DNA of 64,000 bases from Bacteriovoracaceae bacterium. GTDB taxonomy: Bacteria; Bdellovibrionota; Bacteriovoracia; Bacteriovoracales; Bacteriovoracaceae. The stretch lies in contig JAEUWD010000054.1 of NCBI GenBank assembly GCA_016786485.1, forward strand, positions 1 to 64,000. The letters are read 5' to 3'. The position numbers were made by a program, and so were the translations under genes. The first letter of the stretch is position 1, and each line of letters starts with the position of its first letter. Of this stretch, positions 8,835 to 18,700 are shown in pieces. The notes beneath the pieces were generated by a model. It was not told the origin of the DNA, ran no database searches, and saw nothing but the letters and a program-made list of their open reading frames with translations.

Positions 8835-10510
8835 AAAACTTTGCTGCGAAACTTGAAGGCATTGAAAACTTCAACGATTACATTAACTATATGGCGGATG
8901 CTTACGGTGACAGCATTGCGCTTTCTCAATTAATTAATTCTGAATTTCAAACACTCACTTTTGCTGAACTTAAAGCTCAAGCGGAAAAGATCGCGCGCTT
9001 TTTAAATGCTCGTGGAATTAAAGCCGGCGATAATGTAACCCTCCTTTCTGAGTCACGCCTCGAGTGGCCAGTGCTGGCCTTCGGAACTTTACTTTCAGGA
9101 GCTGTTTTAACTCCACTGGATATTAAATTAACCAGCAATGAGTTATCGATCCTGATTGAACACAGCCAACCTGAATTAGTTTTTTATTCGAAAAATATGG
9201 AAAAAACTTTAACGGAAACAAAAACACTTTGTCCGTTTGAATTTTCATCACTCTTAGTTGATCTGGATAAAATTCCCGATTATCAACATCGTACCATTGC
9301 ACCAGTTGATCCAGAAAAAATGAGTATTCTCGTTTACACTTCTGGAACGGTTGGAGCACCTAAAGGTATAATGACTAAACTCTCTGCCATCCTTTATCAA
9401 GTGAAGGAAAGTGCCGTTATTTTTTATTGTCAGGATAAACAGGTTTTCTTATCCATGTTACCGGCCAATCATCTTTTTGAATTTACCGCTGGCATTTGCG
9501 CGGCGCTAGTAACAGGTGCTGAATTATGTATCGCTAACTCAATTGAAAAAGATCACTTGATGTATTGTATGCAACAAAGAAAGGTCACTCAAATTGTAAG
9601 TGTGCCGCTCTTTATTACCAACCTGAAGAAAGGGATAGAACGCAATCTGGCTTCAGCTCCTCTTCTCAAGCAGTTGGTTTTCAAAGCTATGATGTTTATT
9701 GCAAGCTTTCTGACTTCAGAAAAACTTAAAAGAAAACTTTTTAAACCGATTCACGATAAAATGGGTGGACATATTCACCGTATGGTTATCGGTAGTGCTG
9801 CGACTCCCGCAGAAGTGGTGCAGTTCTTTAATAATATTGGAATTAAAATTTTTGAAGGTTACGGACTTTCAGAAACAGGTCCTGTTATTTCAACTAATTC
9901 ACCAGGTCAGTATCGTTTAAAATCCGTCGGAAAACCTTTGGGCTCAATCGAAGTTAAAATTGATAATGGTGAAATCCTCACGCGCGGAAAACATTTGATG
10001 ATGGGATATTATAAAAACCCAGAACTCACGAGTGAATCTTTTGATGAAGAAGGCTGGTTTCGCACAGGTGATATCGGATATGTGGATAAAAAAGGTTTTG
10101 TTTTTATCACGGGCCGTAAAAAGAAAATGATTCTGCTCGAAGGTGGGAAAAAAGTTTACCCAGAAGAAGTCGAAACATTACTTCTTAACGATGAACAAAT
10201 TAAAGAAGTCGCCGTTGTTGGCAGAAAGCTCGATAAGAAATCCGTCAATGATGCTGCGATTGTTGCAACCATGGTTCCAAGTGATGAGCTGAAGAAGCAA
10301 TATGCTGACGACTGGGAAGCTTTGGAAAAACTGATGGTAGATAAGGCCAAAAATATCACCAAAGCCTTGGCACAATTTAAGAAGCCTACGGAGTACATTG
10401 TTTTAAAGCAGGATTTACCAAAAACCACGACTCAAAAAGTGAAACTGAATGAGGTCGTGAAACTCGTGCATAATCACTATGAATCCAACAATAACTCATA
10501 CTTAAACTAG
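8831..10510 (+). CDS. AMP-dependent fatty acyl ligase (acyl-CoA/ACP synthetase)
   Basis: ANL-superfamily adenylating enzyme, 559 aa. ATP-binding motif YTSGTVGAPKG is near residues 168-178, A5 motif GYGLSETGP near 343-351, TGD in WFRTGDIGY, and the C-terminal hinge/lysine region GRKKKMILLEGGKKVYPEE from about 428. The last motif is typical of long-chain fatty-acid ligases. It is inferred to activate a fatty acid and load the N-terminal ACP of the divergent synthase, supplying the acyl-ligase domain that iturin-type synthases carry in cis. Whether the acceptor is CoA or ACP cannot be read from the sequence. Confidence 0.87.
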   Translation: MKNFAAKLEGIENFNDYINYMADAYGDSIALSQLINSEFQTLTFAELKAQAEKIARFLNARGIKAGDNVTLLSESRLEWPVLAFGTLLSGAVLTPLDIKLTSNELSILIEHSQPELVFYSKNMEKTLTETKTLCPFEFSSLLVDLDKIPDYQHRTIAPVDPEKMSILVYTSGTVGAPKGIMTKLSAILYQVKESAVIFYCQDKQVFLSMLPANHLFEFTAGICAALVTGAELCIANSIEKDHLMYCMQQRKVTQIVSVPLFITNLKKGIERNLASAPLLKQLVFKAMMFIASFLTSEKLKRKLFKPIHDKMGGHIHRMVIGSAATPAEVVQFFNNIGIKIFEGYGLSETGPVISTNSPGQYRLKSVGKPLGSIEVKIDNGEILTRGKHLMMGYYKNPELTSESFDEEGWFRTGDIGYVDKKGFVFITGRKKKMILLEGGKKVYPEEVETLLLNDEQIKEVAVVGRKLDKKSVNDAAIVATMVPSDELKKQYADDWEALEKLMVDKAKNITKALAQFKKPTEYIVLKQDLPKTTTQKVKLNEVVKLVHNHYESNNNSYLN

Positions 10511-10531
10511 CTGTAGAATTTACATAAAACA

Positions 10532-10560
10532 TTGTCAGATTACGCATCGCGCACTAGTAT
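10532..10560 (+). promoter_or_regulatory. Promoter for the vWA protein gene
   Basis: -35 TTGTCA (10532-10537), 17-nt spacer, -10 TAGTAT (10555-10560). A GGGAG ribosome site follows about 10 nt before the ATG at 10593. Confidence 0.55.
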
Positions 10561-10592
10561 CCGAGAACTTAATTTATAATTCGGGAGCTCAC

Positions 10593-11630
10593 ATGCGAAT
10601 TTTGCTTATTCTTTCGACTCTTATCTCACTTAATACTTGGGCCAAACCAAAACTACATTTAATTAAGGGATTCCTTTCAAGACCAGCGAACGTTGAAATC
10701 CTTGCTCAGTTAATTGACGATGGTGAGTATGTTCCGTACACCGACAAAAAAGTGAGAGATCTTCAAGTTTATGAAAGTACGAGCACAAGTTATAAGGGCG
10801 AATTACTAAGTAAAGCTGAAGGTGAGACAACTAAAATTGCTTCTCCCAAGAAAACATCTTTTGTCGTTCTACTCGTTTTAGATATCAGTCGCAGCGTGGA
10901 CTATCCTGCACTTGCTGAACAAGTTTATAATTTTGCTAAAAAATCTTTCGAAGTAAATTCAAACATTAAATTTGCGATCAATTTTTTCGACGGTCAAAAT
11001 ACGCTTTTCTATATTTCAGAAAATGGCGGTGTCATGTCTGACTACCGTATCTACGGTTCAAAAAACCTCGCACTTTTAAAAAATGACCTCAATGAATTAA
11101 ATGATAAACGAGAAGACCCTTCGACAAACCTTTATGGTTCACTAGTACAGCTTGCGAACTCATACTTACCTCAATTGAAGGGGCAAATCGAACGCACTAC
11201 TCCTGAGAATTCTATTCGTTCTTACTCTATCGTATTTTTTACTGATGGTAAGGATCAAGCTGGATATACGACACGCAGTGAAGCTGAGCGCTCAATTTCT
11301 AAATTAAAAAATTTACGTGACGTAAATTTGTATGCCGTGGGTGTTAAATCGCAAGAGCTAGATGAAGACTTACTGAAAAAATTTGGAACTTATTATAAAG
11401 CTTCTAGTTATAAATCATTGGCCAAAAATTTTGAAGACATCCTCGGAAATGTTAATAAACTTGCCAATAGTTATTTTGTGGTACGTATTTGTACTCCAAA
11501 AAGAAAATCACCACTTCGTTACGATTTTAATTATGAATCAAGCAACTTTGTAAATGGAATGTGGTTCACAGAAACCTTATCTTATACATATGGTTGTAAC
11601 CTTCAAGATGAATCACAATGGAGATTTTAG
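10593..11630 (+). CDS. Secreted von Willebrand factor A domain protein
   Basis: 345 aa with a signal peptide ending near WAKP (about residue 18). A vWA fold begins near residue 88 with an intact metal-ion-dependent adhesion site: DISRS (Asp97, Ser99, Ser101), a Thr in DPSTNLYGSL, and FFTDGKDQAGY. Such proteins bind ligands through Mg/Mn in the periplasm or at the surface. The C-terminal 60 residues are outside the vWA core and include two Cys (CTPKRK and YGCNL). The stop overlaps the stop of the opposite-strand GNAT gene. Ligand unknown. Confidence 0.82.
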   Translation: MRILLILSTLISLNTWAKPKLHLIKGFLSRPANVEILAQLIDDGEYVPYTDKKVRDLQVYESTSTSYKGELLSKAEGETTKIASPKKTSFVVLLVLDISRSVDYPALAEQVYNFAKKSFEVNSNIKFAINFFDGQNTLFYISENGGVMSDYRIYGSKNLALLKNDLNELNDKREDPSTNLYGSLVQLANSYLPQLKGQIERTTPENSIRSYSIVFFTDGKDQAGYTTRSEAERSISKLKNLRDVNLYAVGVKSQELDEDLLKKFGTYYKASSYKSLAKNFEDILGNVNKLANSYFVVRICTPKRKSPLRYDFNYESSNFVNGMWFTETLSYTYGCNLQDESQWRF

Positions 11631-12151
11631 ATTTTTTTACTAATTTCTAATAATTGTAATTCGAAATCTGTCATTTGTTTTTGATCGGGAGCAAATTCTT
11701 TAAAAGGATATGATTTCCCGGTCAAGGTGTAGCCTTGTCGTAGATAGTACGCAATGAGTTCCTTGCGTGTGTGAATGACGGTAGCACGAATTGTTTTACA
11801 TCCCCAAACTTTGGCCTGAACTTCAATTTGTTGCATGATTTTTTTTCCAATACCAAAGGCTTGCTTCTGTGGATCAACTGTTAGCATTCCAAAGTAACAA
11901 GTTTCTGCATTGTCTTTTTCAACCTGCACACATCCAACGAAGGCCTTGTCTTGAAGTGCTAAAATCATGACTGAATCTTTTTTATTCAAAAATTCCTGAA
12001 TCGAAGAACTCGTCGCGCGTTGACCTTCTAATAAATCACTCTCGTGTGTCCAGCCAGCTTTGGCGCTATCCCCACGATAGGCTGAGTTCACCAGCTTGAC
12101 TAAATTTTCCGTATCAGTTTTCGTCGCTTTTCGAAATATTATTTCACTCAT
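11627..12151 (-). CDS. GNAT-family N-acetyltransferase
   Basis: 174 aa. The acetyl-CoA-binding region reads FGMLTVDPQKQAFGIGKKIMQ, with the Q/RxxGxG/A-type loop, and a later ELIAYYLRQGYTLTGK matches the family C-terminal strand. It is the third gene of a minus-strand operon. Its ATG overlaps the stop of the transporter gene as ATGA. Next to a biosynthetic PLP enzyme and an exporter-like protein, it could acetylate the product as self-protection or as a biosynthetic step. That role is inference. Confidence 0.85.
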   Translation of the reverse strand: MSEIIFRKATKTDTENLVKLVNSAYRGDSAKAGWTHESDLLEGQRATSSSIQEFLNKKDSVMILALQDKAFVGCVQVEKDNAETCYFGMLTVDPQKQAFGIGKKIMQQIEVQAKVWGCKTIRATVIHTRKELIAYYLRQGYTLTGKSYPFKEFAPDQKQMTDFELQLLEISKKI

Positions 12152-13422
12152 GTTTTATTTCCTAAAGAGTATTTTAAAATACTAATTTCAATCAGCATGG
12201 AAATGATCACTCCCAGTGCCGCCGCTTGTGCCCCTTTCATCCCGTAGATAATCAGAAGCCAGGTGATAATGGCCAAACAAAAAACACTAATCACTGTTGC
12301 GATGTTCACCAATTTGGTTTTGCCATCACCAATTAAATATCCCTGCAAAGCATTTTGAAGCGCAATCAACATAGGAAATAACATACACCATCTCAGAATC
12401 GGAAGCACTGCCGTTACCAATTCCAGATCGTTGCCAAGATAAAATAATAAAAAGGATTTTCCCCAAATGGATAAAAGTACTAAAGGCAGTGTGAACACCG
12501 CTCCTACACTTAAAGTGAATTTGGCCAGCAACATACCGTTCATTTGATTTTTATTACTGATGGTTATTTGTTGAATCATACGCGTTGAATTGGATAATAA
12601 TAAGACTATTCCCCAAGAAACCGGCCATACCGCCAGTGCTAATTGAGCATCACCGGCGCGAGCCACCAACGCCGTTAATAAAACTCGCCCACCCCATACG
12701 ATCATCATCGAAAGTGACAATGGCCAAAAAAAGTTCCAGGCTTGCCAAGTATCTTGCGGCAGTATTTTTTGTTTTTCTTCAGAATCCAAAACTTTATCGA
12801 AAGAATCGCGACGAAAATAATAATTGGAAATGACGATGGCACTTTCCACCACAATCCCACCCATGAGCGCCAGACCTGCGACGGCAGTAGCAGGAAATAA
12901 AAACTTCACTCCAAAATATAAAACTCCGGCCACATAAAAAACACGAATAATACTCGCCTTACCAATGACGTTTCCAAAACCATAACGAATTAACTGACCT
13001 TGATAAAAACGTCGCCAACCAATAACCAGTGGCCAGGGAATTAAGAAAAAAAGAATAGATAAAGCCAAAGCTGAAATATCATCACCTAAGCCCAGAATGT
13101 TTTTTGAAAACCACGGATAGATAAAGGGTGCAAGCAAAAGCGAAAAAATCACACTCAGAAAGAGACAGAATCTTGATGTGAATTTTTTTAGTGCCAACCT
13201 TGAAACAGGATTTCCGGCGAGTGCGTTGGCCGCATGAAGAAGCATGATAATGGGACTTTCAAAAAAAATCGCCAACGATTTCGCTACACCGTAAGCTGCC
13301 AAGTGCTCGCGCGGACGATCAAGTTGCGCCAATGCTGCGTGATGAAGAGGATCGCCCAAGGCCATGACAATGTCACTTAAACTCAACGGCAAAAATTGTT
13401 TCCACAATTTTTTTAAATTCAT
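12148..13422 (-). CDS. MATE/MOP-superfamily multi-TM transporter
   Basis: 424 aa with about 12 hydrophobic segments arranged as two similar halves, beginning LKKLWKQFLPLSLSDIVMALGDP and a second half at WNFFWPLSLSMMIVW. The internal symmetry, length and the LPLSLSD-type opening fit the multidrug/oligosaccharidyl-lipid/polysaccharide exporter superfamily. The N-terminal LAAYGVAKSLAIFFESP region is also reminiscent of progressive-ankylosis-like proteins. The start lies one base after the stop of the PLP enzyme, so the two are co-translated. Likely exporter of the product of that enzyme; substrate unknown. Confidence 0.75.
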   Translation of the reverse strand: MNLKKLWKQFLPLSLSDIVMALGDPLHHAALAQLDRPREHLAAYGVAKSLAIFFESPIIMLLHAANALAGNPVSRLALKKFTSRFCLFLSVIFSLLLAPFIYPWFSKNILGLGDDISALALSILFFLIPWPLVIGWRRFYQGQLIRYGFGNVIGKASIIRVFYVAGVLYFGVKFLFPATAVAGLALMGGIVVESAIVISNYYFRRDSFDKVLDSEEKQKILPQDTWQAWNFFWPLSLSMMIVWGGRVLLTALVARAGDAQLALAVWPVSWGIVLLLSNSTRMIQQITISNKNQMNGMLLAKFTLSVGAVFTLPLVLLSIWGKSFLLFYLGNDLELVTAVLPILRWCMLFPMLIALQNALQGYLIGDGKTKLVNIATVISVFCLAIITWLLIIYGMKGAQAAALGVIISMLIEISILKYSLGNKT

Positions 13423-13423
13423 A

Positions 13424-14545
13424 TTAATGGTTTATAATGACTGGTGTTAGCTCGGCAATGTCTTGAGCACATAAATGTTCATCCATTAACGAAATATTTT
13501 CTTTTTTAAGCCAGGCTTGATTGTAAATTGTATCGAGATAGCGACCACCAGAATCCGGGGCCACAATCACGATCTTCTTAGGTGAACCAGCTTTACTTAA
13601 ATAGGCCAGGCCCGCAGCAAGCAAGGCGCCGGTCGAAGAACCTAAAAGGAGCCCCTCTTGTCGTGCCATGATATGGCAGTAAGAGAAGGCCAATTCATCT
13701 GCCACTACGTAAGCTTCATCAACCAAACTTTCTTGAAAAGCTGGAGGAGTAAATGACAAACCAAGACCTGTCATCTTATAGGAATGTCTCGGCGTTTTAA
13801 AAATGGCCGAGCCCTTCACATCCACTCCAATTAATTTTGTCTGAGGAAAGTGTTCACGGAAATATTTTGAAATCCCAGCAATTTGTCCCCCCGTACTCAC
13901 TCCAACCACAATGGCATCCACGCCCCCAGGAAAAGCGCGATGAATTTCCGGAGCGGTTGTATAGTAATGAGCATAAGGAGTCATTGGATTTAAGTGCTGA
14001 CAAACATACCAAGCATTAGGAATTTCTTCTGCTAACTGCTGTGCCTTCTGCATGCGCGCGATTTGCATCGAACCGTTAGCATCACAATATTTTTGATCAA
14101 TTTCGATTAACTCTGCTCCGTAAGCTTGAAGCAATAATTTGATGCTTTCACTGGTTTTTGCATCGATAACAATTTTGACTTGATAACCGCGAGAGTTACC
14201 AATCATCGCCAAACCAATGCCCAAATTACCTGAACTCGATTCGATAATCGTTCCACCTGGTTTTAATAGGCCCATCTCTTCGGCCTTAGAAATCATATAA
14301 GCTGCATTTTTTTCTTTTAAGCTACCACCTGGATTGGCGCATTCCAGTTTCATAAAAATATCATGGCGCTGACAGTGGTAATGAGTGCGGTTTAATCGAA
14401 CAAAAGGCACATGTCCTAAAGCTTCTGAGACGTTTTTATAAACGGGTCCATGATTAGACTGCAAATAATTTTGCTCCCACATGGCCGGGTAATTTTGCAG
14501 AATTTTTTTCTGAAGTTCACTAATAATGTCGCTAGAGGCTTCCAT
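13424..14545 (-). CDS. PLP-dependent cysteine-synthase-family enzyme, SbnA-like
   Basis: 373 aa, fold-type II PLP enzyme. Lys77 in NPGGSLKEKNA is the Schiff-base lysine. SSSGNLGIGLAMIG is the substrate-carboxylate loop, GVSTGGQIAG binds the PLP phosphate, and SSTGALLAAG follows. The KTSESIKLLLQAYGAELIEI region resembles SbnA-type enzymes that make N-(2-amino-2-carboxyethyl)-glutamate, a precursor of 2,3-diaminopropionate, more than plain cysteine synthase. No SbnB-like dehydrogenase lies nearby. It leads the operon with the transporter and GNAT. Cystathionine beta-synthase-like activity is an alternative. Confidence 0.75.
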   Translation of the reverse strand: MEASSDIISELQKKILQNYPAMWEQNYLQSNHGPVYKNVSEALGHVPFVRLNRTHYHCQRHDIFMKLECANPGGSLKEKNAAYMISKAEEMGLLKPGGTIIESSSGNLGIGLAMIGNSRGYQVKIVIDAKTSESIKLLLQAYGAELIEIDQKYCDANGSMQIARMQKAQQLAEEIPNAWYVCQHLNPMTPYAHYYTTAPEIHRAFPGGVDAIVVGVSTGGQIAGISKYFREHFPQTKLIGVDVKGSAIFKTPRHSYKMTGLGLSFTPPAFQESLVDEAYVVADELAFSYCHIMARQEGLLLGSSTGALLAAGLAYLSKAGSPKKIVIVAPDSGGRYLDTIYNQAWLKKENISLMDEHLCAQDIAELTPVIINH

Positions 14546-14689
14546 TCTTTATCCGTGTTTGGTATATCAAACTCTTAATTAATATGAACCTCTCAAGCAA
14601 TAAAAGCAAGGATAAATCTTATCTTTTTTTCAAATGGGCCTGACGCCAACACCCGCATTATGTAGCTTCACAAAAAAAGCGGAGATCCT

Positions 14690-15766
14690 ATGACTAAATA
14701 CTTTTTAATGCTGACCATGCTACTAAGTTCGACCCAAGTTTTTGCGTGGGGTGATTTAGGACATCAAGCTGTAGCGGAAGTGGCCCAACAAAATCTAACC
14801 AAGAAAACACAAAAAGCGATCGAAGGTATTTTAGGAATTGCACCTCTGGCATCAGCTGCCATTTTTCCAGACATTGTTCGTAGTGATGCTCGCTTTAACG
14901 GTTTTTCACCTTATCATTTCGTCGAAGTTTACCCTTTCTATCGTCGAGTTCCATCTGAACTACGCTTAAAAGGTAAAAACGCGACAACCGTTTTAGAGCT
15001 TTACCCACAAATTTTCTTAGATCATCGCAACGATCGTAATGCTCGTATGATTGCTCTTAGTTATTTCATCCATGTTGTTGGTGATATTCATCAGCCACTT
15101 CATGTTGGTAACGGTATCGATTTAGGCGCGAACTTATGTTTGGTGAAATGGAATTTAACTGGTGAAACTGAAGACACCCAACTTTCAAATCTGCACACAG
15201 TGTGGGACGAAAAAATTATTGATTACCTTAAAGAATCACAACGTAAAAAGAGTACCGCAAAAAGATTCTTTGGTTATGCTGAATTAGCAAAATATGCTTC
15301 AGATAATCAGAAAGCCGCAAATTATGAAGAAGCTAAAGCAGTACACTACACCAGCTGGATGAATGATACAGTTCAAATGAGAAATCATTTGGTTTACCCA
15401 GATGCAGCTGGGCAAAATAAAGCTGATGTTGATTTCTTACGCCCTTATTGTGGAGTAGCTAAACATATTGCAAAGTATGCTCAAGCTGGAGACCGCCAGG
15501 CACTGCTTGATAATTATGGTTACGAAGGCGATATCAATTTATTAGTGAATAAATTAAAAACAGAAATTAAAGATTCTGACATTCCCGTTTTAACCAATGC
15601 CTATGCTGACCAGTCTCTGGCGATTATTAAAAACCAAATTTATATTGCGGGCTTAAGACTTGCTCATTTATTAAATACTTATTTTGATCGACCAGAGAAA
15701 TACGTTCTTAAGCAAGCTCAGTTTCGTAAAGGTTTTAAATTAGAAGATCTTCAAATTGATCTTTAG
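14690..15766 (+). CDS. Secreted S1/P1 nuclease
   Basis: 358 aa. The signal peptide ends VFA-W, leaving Trp20 as the mature N-terminus; in this family that Trp is a zinc ligand. WGDLGHQ (His25), PDIVRSD, YHFVE, HVVGDIHQPLH and HTVWDEKI supply the usual His/Asp ligands of the trinuclear zinc site. These enzymes cut single-stranded DNA and RNA to 5' mononucleotides. A CGGAG ribosome site precedes the start. Release of nucleotides outside the cytoplasm fits both predation and the adjacent purine-degrading operon. The stop overlaps the convergent fusion gene (TTAG). Confidence 0.9.
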   Translation: MTKYFLMLTMLLSSTQVFAWGDLGHQAVAEVAQQNLTKKTQKAIEGILGIAPLASAAIFPDIVRSDARFNGFSPYHFVEVYPFYRRVPSELRLKGKNATTVLELYPQIFLDHRNDRNARMIALSYFIHVVGDIHQPLHVGNGIDLGANLCLVKWNLTGETEDTQLSNLHTVWDEKIIDYLKESQRKKSTAKRFFGYAELAKYASDNQKAANYEEAKAVHYTSWMNDTVQMRNHLVYPDAAGQNKADVDFLRPYCGVAKHIAKYAQAGDRQALLDNYGYEGDINLLVNKLKTEIKDSDIPVLTNAYADQSLAIIKNQIYIAGLRLAHLLNTYFDRPEKYVLKQAQFRKGFKLEDLQIDL

Positions 15767-18700
15767 TAAGTTGTAAAAGCTTTTAAACGGTGTAAACCAC
15801 CATCTGGAATGGTTTTCACTCGAATTTGCTCAATGATCTCATTATTAGTAAGTTCGAGGCGATATTGATTTCCGGCATAGGGTTTCATAAAGATTTTATT
15901 TTGTAGTGTTATCCACATACCATGACTCAAGCCTTCGATTTCAATTTCGTAAGGATTATTATTCACAAAATAAGTGAAATCGATTTCTAGTCGATGCAAT
16001 TTACTTGGTTTCGCTAATTGCACGATAACTTCCTCGAAGTGACCCGGCTTACGACTTCGCGCCGATTCCATACCATCAAACATATTAAGTGGTGCAAAGG
16101 GAGAAATCACCAGTACCGCAGGACTATAATGCTCGTTACTCGCTTTCACAATCTTGGCGCCAAAAGACGCGCTGGCCACATTATACGTTTCGCCTTTTTT
16201 AAGTTTAGAATAATTGCGTTTAATTTCTTCAGGGTTAGCATCATATTTTAAACTTAATGGTTTTTTCGTGTGTGGAATTTTTTCTTCATAAACACGTCCA
16301 ATACCATCAAAAGTTTTCTTTTCTTTTTCTGGAAGAATATCTGAAAACAATCCAAGACGAGAGAAACCACCATCTGGATACATCTTCACTTGGATCTTCG
16401 AAAAAGCTGGCGTTGCTTTTGAGAGCGTAATACGTTTTTCGCTATGACCTTCGATATCAGTCTTTGCTAAAAATTCAACCCACTCGCCGTCAAGAAAGCC
16501 TTCGAGACTAATGACGGGCGAATGATTTCCAAAATGATATTTAGTTGAAAGTAGAACATAATGAATCGGTGCTGGCTTTTTCACTTCAAACACCATGGCA
16601 TCAAAACCATTTTGATTATGTCGAACAGTTTCCCAACTATCCATCACCTTACCTTGTTTACCAAAAAGTTCAGGATCAAACTTAGGCAGGTGATCGCTTA
16701 AGAGATTTTCTGTGCGAGCAAATAATTCGTTGGTGACCGAAAGAACTTTTCCATCCACACACAAGTTGTAAGGAGCAAGAGGGTCCGCCGGACCTCGATC
16801 AATAATCGGCTCCGGGCGATTCGGCTTAAAAGTATCAAAGACGAGATTCTTAAAACCCATATTAACAATTTGTGCTTCAGGAATATTATCTGTTTTAAAA
16901 CTGGATAAAAACTTATTCGGCTCAATCCCGCTCATCTTCCATTCTTTTAAAACAAGTTGAGTCACTTCAGAAATAAACAGAACGCCACTTAATTCACCAT
17001 TACAAAGAACGACTAAACCTTTGCCTCGTTCTGGTCCAAAAAAGCAATGAACGAAAATACATCGAAAACCATCGTTAGCGCCTTGGTGAATAGCAATTTT
17101 ATTTTCACCAGCTTCAGCAATGAAAACACCAAGTCCCATTTTTGCTCCCATGAAAGCTTGGCTACCTTTATCAAAACCATAAAGCATCATTCTGGCGGTA
17201 TCGTGGGAAATGGGACCTGAACCATCGATATCGTGATAAGCATTTTCTAAATGTTGTGTGAAGACTTGCATAGCTTGAGCAGTGCCCATACTTCCAGCAG
17301 CGAAGGCCGGAAACATTTTGCGATGGCCTTCGATGAGTTCACCTTTATCCGTGAAACCGTCCGCGTATTCCACACCAGAAATATTTTGTTGCTCAAAACT
17401 AAAATCATTCATACCTAATTTATCAAGGAACGGTCTGGTTAATTTAAAAATAGATTGCCCTGCCATGGCCTCAATCAGATGTTCTAAAATAATAAAGCCA
17501 CCACCTGAGTATTGAAATTTAGTCCCTGGTTCATTGATAACTTTCAGTGGTTCATAACCATATTCGGCATTTCCGTTTAGAAATTCGGTAATCGCAGGCA
17601 TTTTTTTATTCGCCGGCACACCATTCACATAATGCATATTAATCGCCGTATGATTCATGAGGTGTGCGAGTTGAACCTTCTCGTTATTCAGGCGATATTT
17701 TGATTTAGTTTGGGCCAATAATTTATCAACGGATTCGGTCAGTGGAATTTTTCTTTCCAAAAAGAATTCAATGGCGAAGGCACTAGCGACTGCCTTACTG
17801 AGAGAGGCCATTTCAAACCAAGTTTTAGTTTGAGCTTCACCTAATGTGAATGATTGCAGGGCCGTACCATTTGAAAGCGCCACCTGGGCACTTTTGATTT
17901 TATGTTTCTTAGATAATTCTTCAATTTTAGTTGAAAGATTTGTGAATGGTTTTGCCAGAATACGTTTCTGAGTAATTTCCCAAAGCGCGTTTCGTGCGTT
18001 TTCCATTTCTTGTTTCGCCGAATTACCTAGGCGGGTTTTTAAAACACTTAAAATTTCTGAACCTGATTTACCTTGGGCCGAAATCAAAAATTTCATGCCA
18101 AATTTCTTTAAATACAATTCACCTTGCGCTCTTAATTCTGCTTTAATTTTGTCATCATCATTGAGAACTTTAGCTTGTTCCTGACTGGCCATTTTATCTA
18201 ATGTCTTTTTGTTTTCGCCTATATCACCGTGGAAACTGGCGGCGGCCAAAATGTCATTCATTGAAAAATTCAAAACGATATCTTTGGCCTGAAGCAAATT
18301 TGGAACAACTTGCGTTGAAAGTGGAGCAGCAAAAGTATGGCTGCCGCACATTTCAAAATAGTAATTAAAACGTTCGATATTTTCGTGAATATGAAATTTC
18401 TCTGCATCTAACTCAACCACTTTACTCCAAGGCTCAGCACTCTCGCGCACTTCTTCTAAAGTAAACGGTAATAATAATTGGGTAGCAAACTCGACTGGCC
18501 TTACGTCCGTCATAAGCTTAATCATGAGTTTCATCGCGACGGGATACCACATTTCAGTTCGTTCATCCCATTTTACTTGGACTTGTTTTTTCTCATTAGA
18601 TAGGTCCTTACGAATAAAATGGTATTCTTCATGAGCAATCTGTAAGAATTCATTCAGACCAAAGCGACCATGAGCAATTTCATGCCACACTTCCCAGCGC

